From the NCBI GenBank assembly GCA_964390805.1, contig CAYMKL010000145.1, forward strand, positions 1 through 16,137: 16,137 nt of DNA, given 5' to 3'. The notes under the pieces were generated by a model. That model ran no database searches. It worked only from the letters and a program-made list of their open reading frames with translations, and was not told the origin of the DNA. Numbering within the stretch: the stretch's first letter is position 1; every line of letters starts with the position of its first letter. Source of the DNA: CAYMKL01 sp964390805. Its GTDB lineage: Bacteria; Chloroflexota; Anaerolineae; VGOG01. A program made the position numbers and the translations under genes. Shown here piece after piece: positions 7,482 to 14,012 of this stretch.

Positions 7482-8228
7482 ATGGACTACAAAGCCAGCG
7501 TCTTAATCGTAGACGACGACGCAGGTATGTGTGAGACCCTGTCCGACATCATGGAGGACTTGGACTATTGCCCCGTTATCGCCTTGAGTGGATATGAAGC
7601 TATTGAAAAGGTCAGAGAGGTGGTCTTCGATGCCATCCTCATGGACATCAAGATGCCGGGGTTGAATGGAGTGGAGACCTTACAGGAGATCAAGAAGATC
7701 CGCCCAGACGCCGCTGTGTTGATGATGACAGCCTATGCTGTCCAGGGTCTCATCAAGGAGGCCCTGCGCGCGGGGGCGTACGGTGTGCTGCATAAGCCCC
7801 TCAATGTGGAAAGAGCGATCAGCCTCATCGAAAGTGCGAGGGAAAGGGGAGCCATATTGGTGGTTGACGATGATCCCGATAGCTGTACTATCTTCAAAGA
7901 TATATTGGAGGAGAGAGGCTACCAAGTCAGTATCGCTTCGAGTGGCGAGGAGGCGGTTGAAACAACGCGAGAGGACAGATACGACGTCGTCTTTATAGAA
8001 GTGGAGCTCCCCCAAATGAATGGCCTGGAGACGTGTCTGGCCATCAGAAAGATCAATCCCCAAGCAGTCGTGGTGATGATAACTGCCAACTACCAGGAAG
8101 CGGACGATTTGGTTGAGGAAGTTCAGAAGAGGGATGTTTATTCCTGCCTCTGCAAGCCCGTTGACATGAGGGAGGTAACTCAACTTGTGGACGAAATCTG
8201 CCGCAGAAAGCTCCGGGGAGGCGGCTGA
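7482..8228 (+). CDS. Double-receiver response regulator (second receiver Glu at phospho-site)
   Basis: A 248-residue protein made of two receiver domains and no output domain. Receiver 1 (about 5-120) has the acidic triplet DDD at 11-13, phospho-acceptor D55 in ILMDIKMPG, T83 and K105. Receiver 2 (about 124-240) starts at AILVVDDDPDS and keeps the threonine in MITAN and K225. Its phospho-acceptor position is glutamate, E173 (VVFIEVELPQMNG), where its paralogue at 8577-9323 has Asp. Receiver 2 probably cannot be phosphorylated and may sit in a phosphomimetic-like state. Such proteins usually act as phosphate shuttles or by protein contact. GGAGGAG (7471-7477) precedes the ATG. The N-terminus (MDYKASVLIVDDDAGM) belongs to the same receiver cassette that begins the proteins at 8577, 10098 and 12032. 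Confidence 0.9.
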   Translation: MDYKASVLIVDDDAGMCETLSDIMEDLDYCPVIALSGYEAIEKVREVVFDAILMDIKMPGLNGVETLQEIKKIRPDAAVLMMTAYAVQGLIKEALRAGAYGVLHKPLNVERAISLIESARERGAILVVDDDPDSCTIFKDILEERGYQVSIASSGEEAVETTREDRYDVVFIEVELPQMNGLETCLAIRKINPQAVVVMITANYQEADDLVEEVQKRDVYSCLCKPVDMREVTQLVDEICRRKLRGGG

Positions 8229-8268
8229 GTAGTTCGACAATGTTAGATTCCATCAGGAGGATCAGGTG

Positions 8269-8520
8269 ATGCAGCATAGAAAACGTCTATTTACAGCCAG
8301 GGAGGCCGCCGCGTACCTGGGCATCAGCCTGGCTACCCTTAGCAGGATGGACAAGGACGGGCACTTGATGCCTTTCCGGACGCCCGGTGGCCACCGCCGC
8401 TATAGCTTGACGATGCTAGACGAGTACCTGGAGGAAAGCCGGCGGCATCCCCTGGCAGTGACATCATCGGCAGACCAGAGCCGGTCTGTTGCAGAGGGAA
8501 CACTGGTGGTTGATGGGTGA
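8269..8520 (+). CDS. Small MerR/BldC-like helix-turn-helix DNA-binding protein
   Basis: An 83-residue protein whose core, LFTAREAAAYLGISLATLSR, followed by MDKDGHLMPFRTPGGHRRYS and LTMLDEYLEE, matches the winged helix-turn-helix of excisionase, BldC and MerR N-terminal domains: T-x-x-EAA-x-x-LGIS recognition helix, then the wing GGHRRY. It has no effector domain. It probably binds DNA as a dimer or in arrays. The ATG at 8269 is favoured by AGGAGG (8255-8260) 8 bases ahead; an in-frame GTG three bases upstream is the alternative. It lies between two paralogous double-receiver genes, so it may regulate this cluster, but no target site is visible. The C-terminal part beyond residue about 60 is Ser/Arg-rich and probably disordered. 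Confidence 0.85.
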   Translation: MQHRKRLFTAREAAAYLGISLATLSRMDKDGHLMPFRTPGGHRRYSLTMLDEYLEESRRHPLAVTSSADQSRSVAEGTLVVDG

Positions 8521-8576
8521 AGCGTATCGCCCTGCATCAATGCCTTGAAAACCACTAGACTTGGGTAGGAGGAAAC

Positions 8577-9323
8577 ATGGACGACAAAGCCAGTATCTTG
8601 ATAGTAGACGACGACGCAGGCATGGGCGAGACCCTGACCGACATCATGGAGGACAAAGGCTACCATGCGGTCATGGCCTTAGGCGGCTATGTAGCCATCG
8701 AGAAGGTCAAAGAGATGAACTTCGACGTCATCCTTATGGACATCAGGATGCCGGGGATGAACGGGGTGGAGACCTTCAAACAGATCAAGAGTATCCAGCC
8801 GGACACGGCCGTGGTGATGATGACGGCCTATGCTGTCGAGGATCTCGTCACGGAAGCCTTGCGCGAGGGGGCTTACGGCGTGCTCTATAAGCCCTTCGAC
8901 ATGGAAAGGATGATCGGCCTTATTGATGGTACGAAGGAAGGAGGGCTCGTACTGGTGGTTGACGATGATCGCGACAACTGCGAGTTCTTCAAGGATATAC
9001 TGGAGGCCAGAGGTTATCAGGTCAGCATCGCCTGGAGTGGCGAGGAAGCGATCGAGAGGGTGTGGGAGAACAGCTATGACATGGTCTTCATAGACACGAA
9101 GCTCCCAAATATGAATGGCTTGGAGACGTATCTGGCCATCAAGGAAATCAAGCCCCAGGTAGTTGCTGTGATGATGGCTGCCTACTCCCAGGAGGTGGAC
9201 AATCTATTAGAGGAACCTTTAGCCCGGGATGTTCATACTTATCTCCGTAAGCCTTTTGAAATAGAGGAGGTGATTCATCTTGTTGACGGAATCTGTCGCA
9301 GAAAGCACCAGAAAGGCGAATAG
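8577..9323 (+). CDS. Double-receiver response regulator (paralogue)
   Basis: A 248-residue protein of the same length and layout as the one at 7482-8228, evidently a duplicate. Receiver 1 has DDD at 11-13, D55 (ILMDIRMPG), T83 and K105. Receiver 2 has VVDDDRDN, a genuine phospho-acceptor D173 (MVFIDTKLPNMNG) and K225. The conserved Thr/Ser that normally follows strand 4 is Ala201 (VMMAAYSQE), which should weaken the phosphorylation switch. No output domain is present. AGGAGG directly upstream supports the ATG at 8577. The 3' end overlaps a possible TTG start of the next gene, so translation is likely coupled. It is best seen as a phosphate relay or sink working with the neighbouring kinases. 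Confidence 0.9.
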   Translation: MDDKASILIVDDDAGMGETLTDIMEDKGYHAVMALGGYVAIEKVKEMNFDVILMDIRMPGMNGVETFKQIKSIQPDTAVVMMTAYAVEDLVTEALREGAYGVLYKPFDMERMIGLIDGTKEGGLVLVVDDDRDNCEFFKDILEARGYQVSIAWSGEEAIERVWENSYDMVFIDTKLPNMNGLETYLAIKEIKPQVVAVMMAAYSQEVDNLLEEPLARDVHTYLRKPFEIEEVIHLVDGICRRKHQKGE

Positions 9324-9324
9324 C

Positions 9325-9996
9325 ATGCCGGCCACTCAGCCGACTTCGTCCGAGGTGTCGCCTGCTATAGGACGATTGATAAGGATCGTCGGGCACGATA
9401 TCAGGAACAAATTGGGGGTGATGAAGAACTCCGTCTACTACCTCAACATGAAGCTGGGCTCCGGTGATGAGAAGGTGCAAAAACACCTTCGGATCGTGGG
9501 GAGGGAGGTCGAGACCGCAACCCGGATGATTGCCGACCTGATGGACTTCGCCCTGTCGAAGGAGCCTGTGCGTCGGCAAAGCGACGTCAAGGCGATCGTG
9601 GCGGAGTCGCTGTCCCTGGCCAACCTGCCAGATCGTTGGGAGACAGGCATCCGACTGGAAGACGGCCTGCCGCCTCTAATGGCCGACGCCTTCCAATTGC
9701 AGAGGGCCTTCACCAACATAATTCTGAGAATCGCAGAAGCGGCGCCGGAAGGTGGTAAGCTTCAGATCAGCGCCGGGGTGCAAGATAGCTTTGTGGAAGT
9801 GGGGTTCGGATCCGCTGGCCTCATCATCCCCGAGGAGAATCTGGTAGCTGCTGCTGCCCCTCTCGCATCGGAGGGTGGAACCAGTCTGGGAATGGCTGTG
9901 AGCAAGATGCTGGTGGAGGGCCACGGGGGCAGCATCGGGGTAAAACGCCTGGACAGGGGCGGGACGGTTTTCGTGGTGAGATTGCCACTGCGATGA
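9325..9996 (+). CDS. Histidine-kinase-like protein with degenerate ATP site (possible histidine phosphotransferase)
   Basis: A 223-residue soluble protein. The dimerisation/phospho-acceptor helix is intact, with H24 in RIVGHDIRNKLGVMKNSVYY, and closely matches the kinase at 6101-7459 (NSVYYLNM, KHL-x-I, RE). The ATP-binding half has decayed: the N box reads NIILRIAEA with Arg for the second Asn; the G1 DxGxG position reads GFGSAGL, lacking the Asp; the G2 loop is GGTSLGMAVSK. The final strand pair (GHGGSIGVKR...GGTVFVVRLPL) is kept, so the fold is probably preserved. This resembles Spo0B and ChpT, kinase-derived histidine phosphotransferases that no longer bind ATP. ATG 9325 follows AAAGG by 8 bases. 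A TTG at 9280 preceded by GAGGAGGTGAT would add 15 residues overlapping the previous gene and cannot be excluded. Confidence 0.82.
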   Translation: MPATQPTSSEVSPAIGRLIRIVGHDIRNKLGVMKNSVYYLNMKLGSGDEKVQKHLRIVGREVETATRMIADLMDFALSKEPVRRQSDVKAIVAESLSLANLPDRWETGIRLEDGLPPLMADAFQLQRAFTNIILRIAEAAPEGGKLQISAGVQDSFVEVGFGSAGLIIPEENLVAAAAPLASEGGTSLGMAVSKMLVEGHGGSIGVKRLDRGGTVFVVRLPLR

Positions 9997-10018
9997 TCTA
10001 TCGGCCGGGGTTTGGAGC

Positions 10019-10046
10019 TTGCAAAAAAGCGATTTTGTGTTAAAAT
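10019..10046 (+). promoter_or_regulatory. Sigma-A-type promoter for the pilus motor block
   Basis: TTGCAA (10019-10024), a 16-base spacer, then an extended -10 TGTTAAAAT (TG at 10038-10039, TAAAAT at 10041-10046). It lies in the 101-bp gap after the kinase-like gene. The downstream gene has a strong ribosome binding site (TAAGGAGGG) just before its ATG. Expected transcription start is near 10053. Confidence 0.6.
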
Positions 10047-10097
10047 AATGAGGTACAAGTTTGGTTCCGGCTTGTCCGGGTTAAGGAGGGAAGAAGC

Positions 10098-11933
10098 ATG
10101 GACGAAAAGGCAAGCATTTTGATAGTTGACGACGATGCTGCCATGAGTGAGACGCTGTTGGACATACTGGAAGATAAGGGATTCGATGTTGCTATCGCCA
10201 GGGATGGACCCAGTGCTATGGCAGAGGCGGGGAGCCGTCACTTCGACCTGGCGCTCATAGACATCATGATGCCCGGTATGAACGGCGTCGAGACGCTGCG
10301 GGAAATCAAAAAAGCCGACCCTGCCACCACGACCATGATCATGACCGGGCACAGTGCTCTGGAGGGACTGGTCTCTGACGCGCTGAAGGCCGGGGTGGAT
10401 GGCGTCCTATACAAACCCTTCGAGATAGACACCATCGTGGAGATGATCGAGAGCAAGTCCGTGGCTCGCACCGGCCCGGCCCTCATTGATCTCAAGAAAT
10501 ATCAAGTCCAACCCGAAGCTTTGCGCCTGATCCCTGAGGAGATGGCCAGGAAACACGACGTCATACCTCTTCGTATCGAGGGCAACTCCCTGATCGTAGC
10601 CATGAGCGAGCCTGAGAACCTGTATATCATTGATGAGATTCAGAAGCGTGTCAGGATGCGGATAAGGCCCTTGCGCGCCGCTTTTATGGACGTGCGGGGG
10701 GCTATCAACCTTCATTACCGAGCCTTGAGCGAGATAGCGAGGAAAATCGAATTGCTCGCTTCTGTTGACGGCGACCGGGTCCCTGCTGCGCGCATTGTGG
10801 ATCTCCTCATCACTGGAGCGGTGAAAGACGGGGCTTCCGACATCCACGTCGAGCCGCAGCGGGATGGCTTGCGTATCCGCTACCGCATTGATGGCCGCTT
10901 GCACAATAGGCTATCCCTGCCGCTGAACGTCCATATCCCATTGCTTTCCCGCCTGAAGATTCTGGCCCAAATGGACATAGCTGAACGCAGACGGCCCCAG
11001 GATGGCCAGTTCACTATCTCGGCAGATGGCCAGGATGTAAACGTCCGCGCCGCCACGATCAACACACCGCGGGGAGAGGTGGCCGTGCTGCACGTCGTGG
11101 AGCAGACCCTATCGGTTATGGAGCTCTCCGAGCTAGGTTTACTATCCGATTCCCTTAAGCTCTATCGAAATTTAATTCAGTCTCCCTTCGGCGTGGTCCT
11201 GGTCAGCGGGCCAGCGAGGTCGGGCAAGACGACGACCCTCCATGCTTCCATCAACCAACTGAACTCCGAAGAGCGCAATATCGTGACCATCGAGGACCCC
11301 ATCGAGTACCACTTCGCCGACGTGAAGCAAATCCAGGTCAATCCCCAGGTTGACCTCACCTTCGCCAGTGGCTTACGAGCCACCTACCGCTTGGATCCAG
11401 ATGTTATCCTGGTGAGCGAGATACGAGATCCGGAGACGGCGAAGGCGGCCATCCAGGCAGCCCTGGCAGGATCATTGGTGCTGTCATCAGTCCACGCTAA
11501 TACTGCCACGGGCGTGCTCTTTCGCCTGATTGACTTAGGTGTCAAGCCCTTCCTGATCAGCTCGGCGGTGGCTTGCATTACCAATCAGCGCTTAGTGCGG
11601 CGGGTTTGTCCCCACTGCGCCTCTCTACGCGAGGTGCCCGAAGAGGAACGCTTGCTCTACGAGAAGGAGATGGGTGAGGCGCGAACCCAATTCCACTACG
11701 GGGCAGGCTGTAGATTCTGTGCCGATACCGGCTACCTGGGCAGAACCGGTGTTTTCGAGGTCTTAAAGATGAGCGGCGAGATCAAGCGCATGCTGGTGGG
11801 GGGCGCCCGCGGCAAAGAGATCAGCGATCAGGCTGTCAAAGAGGGGATGACGACCCTGCAGCGTGCCGGAATGCAGAAAGTGAAAGAGGGCCTCACTACA
11901 CCCTATGAGGTGCTGCGCAACGTCTTTTCCTGA
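10098..11933 (+). CDS. Receiver-PilB/GspE fusion: pilus assembly ATPase, copy 1 (altered motifs)
   Basis: A 611-residue protein. Receiver 1-120: DDD 11-13, phospho-acceptor D55 (LALIDIMMPG), T83, K106. Residues about 130-208 (VQPEALRLIPEEMARKHDVI, then PLRIEG and LIVAMSEP) match the latter half of the GspE N-terminal domain; the first half, which in MshE-type ATPases carries a c-di-GMP motif, appears replaced by the receiver. The ATPase (about 225-611) has Walker A GPARSGKT (371-378), Asp box TIEDPIEY (ED 399-400), a Walker B region DPDVILVSEIRD and paired CxxC motifs (CPHC 504-507, CRFC 538-541) for zinc. It would power pilus extension. Oddities against copy 2 and the family: VGEIRD is VSEIRD, GHLVLSTVHAND reads GSLVLSSVHANT, and the conserved VLR is VLH. 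It may be a weak or regulatory subunit. Assembly ATPases are hexamers. Confidence 0.92.
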   Translation: MDEKASILIVDDDAAMSETLLDILEDKGFDVAIARDGPSAMAEAGSRHFDLALIDIMMPGMNGVETLREIKKADPATTTMIMTGHSALEGLVSDALKAGVDGVLYKPFEIDTIVEMIESKSVARTGPALIDLKKYQVQPEALRLIPEEMARKHDVIPLRIEGNSLIVAMSEPENLYIIDEIQKRVRMRIRPLRAAFMDVRGAINLHYRALSEIARKIELLASVDGDRVPAARIVDLLITGAVKDGASDIHVEPQRDGLRIRYRIDGRLHNRLSLPLNVHIPLLSRLKILAQMDIAERRRPQDGQFTISADGQDVNVRAATINTPRGEVAVLHVVEQTLSVMELSELGLLSDSLKLYRNLIQSPFGVVLVSGPARSGKTTTLHASINQLNSEERNIVTIEDPIEYHFADVKQIQVNPQVDLTFASGLRATYRLDPDVILVSEIRDPETAKAAIQAALAGSLVLSSVHANTATGVLFRLIDLGVKPFLISSAVACITNQRLVRRVCPHCASLREVPEEERLLYEKEMGEARTQFHYGAGCRFCADTGYLGRTGVFEVLKMSGEIKRMLVGGARGKEISDQAVKEGMTTLQRAGMQKVKEGLTTPYEVLRNVFS

Positions 11934-12031
11934 TGACGTAGACTCCTTGAAGCCCGAAACTCTTTACCAATAGAAGCGACCAAAAAAGTGTGTCTCTGCG
12001 AAAGCGAGAGGCGCAAAAAGGGGCAAAGAGA

Positions 12032-13915
12032 TTGAACAAGAAAGCCAGCGTCTTGATAGTTGATGACGATGCTAACTTGGGTGAAACACTGGCGGATGTC
12101 CTGGAGGAGAAGGGGTATCTCGTAGCTGTCGCTCATGATGGGCCGGGGGCCATCGAAGAGGTGAAGAGCCGACCCTTCGATCTGGCGTTGATAGACATAG
12201 TGATGCCAGGCATGAACGGCGTCGAGACCCTGCGGGAGATCAAGGCTATAAACCGCCGGCTCACGACAATGCTTATTACCGGACACACCGCCCTGGAGGA
12301 TTCGGTCTCCGATGCTGTAGAAGCAGGGGTTGCTGGTATCCTGTACAAGCCTCTCGACATAAATGCTATCGTGGAGATGATCGAAGGTCGAGCCGAGAAG
12401 CCAGGCCTAACCCGCATTGATCTCACGAGACACGAAGTCCAACCGGCTGCCTTGCGCTTGATTCCTGAAGCGGTCGCCCGGAAGTGGGACATCATGCCTC
12501 TTCGCATTGAGGATGATTTCCTGGTAGTGGCCATGGCTGACCGCAATAATCTTTACGCCATTGAGGACATCCGGGCTCTCTCCAGGATGGAGGTCAGGAT
12601 CTTGCCTGCCGCTCTCATGGATGTGCGAGGAGCCATCAACCTCCACTATCGCGCCGCGGGCGAGATCGAGAAGGAGATTCGCCACATCCTCCCCACTGTT
12701 ATGCCGGATCGGGTGGAGGAGGGGGATAGGATAAGTTCTGATGTCATCGCCCAGGCTCCTATTGTGCGCGCTGTAAACCTCCTCGTCAGCCAGGCGGTAA
12801 AAGACCGGGCTTCGGACATTCACGTCGAACCGCAGCAGGACCGGGTGCGCGTCCGCTACCGCATTGATGGCATCTTGCATGAGACCCTCTCCTTGCCCCT
12901 GAGCGTCCACGGGCCGATGATCTCCAGGGTGAAGGTGCTGGCCGCTATGAACATCGCCGAGCGCAGGCGACCCCAGGATGGCCACTTCGCCATCTCAGTA
13001 GATGGCACGGAGGTGGATATCCGCGTAGCCACTGCGGACACCACGTGGGGAGAGATGGCGGTATTGCGCGTCCTGGATAAGTCCATGTCCGTCATGGACC
13101 TGGCAGATCTGGGATTCCTCCCCGACTCTCTAAAGACCTATCAAAGAGTCATTCAGTCTCCCTTCGGCATGGTCCTGGCCGCCGGGCCGACAGGCTCAGG
13201 CAAGACGACGACTCTCTATGCCTCCATCAACCAACTGGATTCCAAAGAGCGCAATATCATCACCATTGAGGACCCTGTCGAGTACCGTTTCGCCAACGTC
13301 AACCAGATGCAGGTCAACCTCCAGGCGAACGTCACCTTCGCTGGCGGCCTGCGAGCCACCATGCGCCTGGACCCGGACGTCATCCTGGTGGGTGAGATCC
13401 GCGATAAGGAGACATCCAGCATAGCCATCCAGGCGGCTCTAACCGGGCACCTGGTCCTGTCCACGGTGCACGCCAACGACGCCGTGGGAGCCCTCTTTCG
13501 GCTGATGGACCTGGGAATCGAGCCCTTCCTTATCACTTCGGCGATGGTGGGCATCATCGCCCAGCGCCTGGTGCGGCGCGTTTGCCCGCATTGCCGCACT
13601 CTCCGCGAGGTGACGGGTGAAGAGCGAGTGGCCTACGAGACAGAGATGGGGGAGAAGCGCACTAAGTTCTATCATGGGGGGGGCTGCAACTTCTGCGCCC
13701 TCACCGGATACCATGGCCGGATGGGCGTTTACGAGATTCTGGTGATGAGCGAGGAAATCAGACGTCTTGTGCTCAGGGGCGCCAGCACTGATGAGATCAA
13801 GGAGCAAGCTGTTAAAGAGGGTATGGTGACCATGTGGCGCGATGGGATGACGAAGGTGAAAGAGGGCCTCACCACTCCTCGTGAGGTAATGCGAAATGTG
13901 TTTGTGATTGGGTAG
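12032..13915 (+). CDS. Receiver-PilB/GspE fusion: pilus assembly ATPase, copy 2 (canonical motifs)
   Basis: A 627-residue tandem paralogue of copy 1. Receiver 1-120: DDD 11-13, D55 (LALIDIVMPG), T83, K106. A half GspE N-terminal domain follows (about 130-210, VQPAALRLIPEAVARKWDIM), then the ATPase from about 240: VRYRIDG, Walker A GPTGSGKT (385-392), TIEDPVEY, DPDVILVGEIRDKET, GHLVLSTVHANDA and zinc motifs CPHC and CNFC. All key residues look intact, so this is the likely active extension motor. The TTG at 12032 (AAGGGG 8 bases ahead) is chosen because it aligns with the first codon of copy 1 (MDEKASIL against MNKKASVL). An in-frame GTG at 11990 would add 14 basic residues from repeat-like sequence. 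It acts on the cytoplasmic side with PilC, encoded next. Confidence 0.92.
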   Translation: MNKKASVLIVDDDANLGETLADVLEEKGYLVAVAHDGPGAIEEVKSRPFDLALIDIVMPGMNGVETLREIKAINRRLTTMLITGHTALEDSVSDAVEAGVAGILYKPLDINAIVEMIEGRAEKPGLTRIDLTRHEVQPAALRLIPEAVARKWDIMPLRIEDDFLVVAMADRNNLYAIEDIRALSRMEVRILPAALMDVRGAINLHYRAAGEIEKEIRHILPTVMPDRVEEGDRISSDVIAQAPIVRAVNLLVSQAVKDRASDIHVEPQQDRVRVRYRIDGILHETLSLPLSVHGPMISRVKVLAAMNIAERRRPQDGHFAISVDGTEVDIRVATADTTWGEMAVLRVLDKSMSVMDLADLGFLPDSLKTYQRVIQSPFGMVLAAGPTGSGKTTTLYASINQLDSKERNIITIEDPVEYRFANVNQMQVNLQANVTFAGGLRATMRLDPDVILVGEIRDKETSSIAIQAALTGHLVLSTVHANDAVGALFRLMDLGIEPFLITSAMVGIIAQRLVRRVCPHCRTLREVTGEERVAYETEMGEKRTKFYHGGGCNFCALTGYHGRMGVYEILVMSEEIRRLVLRGASTDEIKEQAVKEGMVTMWRDGMTKVKEGLTTPREVMRNVFVIG

Positions 13916-13925
13916 TAGCGAATTC

Positions 13926-13964
13926 TTCACGGAAAGTTCACGCAGCTTTTACGTTACTTTCACA
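13926..13964 (+). promoter_or_regulatory. Four 11-bp-spaced hexamer repeats (PHO-box-like operator)
   Basis: TTCACG (13926), TTCACG (13937), TTTACG (13948) and TTCACA (13959) are spaced exactly 11 bases start to start, in the gap upstream of pilC. They end where a -35 element would lie for the -10 at 13986. Direct repeats with 11-bp period are the binding mode of PhoB/PhoP/OmpR-family response regulators, and TTCAC-like cores are known in PHO boxes. No OmpR-family regulator is encoded in the window. Confidence 0.6.
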
Positions 13965-13982
13965 CACAAGTATACCAAACGG

Positions 13983-13991
13983 TGTTATAAT
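13983..13991 (+). promoter_or_regulatory. Extended -10 promoter of pilC
   Basis: TGTTATAAT is an extended -10 with consensus TATAAT at 13986-13991. No good -35 is found 16-18 bases upstream; that place is taken by the hexamer repeat array, which is the layout of an activator-dependent promoter. Expected start near 13998, only about 15 bases before the pilC ATG. Confidence 0.6.
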
Positions 13992-14012
13992 TTAGTGATA
14001 GGCAGAGGAATC

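Noticed and set aside
10098..10700. Complete c-di-GMP-binding MshEN domain in the ATPases
   Set aside because: Only the latter half of the N-terminal GspE domain is visible after the receiver; the RLG-x-x-LV-type first motif was not found in either copy.
11990..12031. GTG start for ATPase copy 2
   Set aside because: The added residues are basic and repeat-like, and copy 1 begins at the position matching the TTG at 12032; the choice remains unproven.
13908..14012. Upstream in-frame extension of PilC
   Set aside because: It overlaps the end of the ATPase gene, the repeat array and the promoter; PilC homologues start at the MPYKYVAY-like segment.
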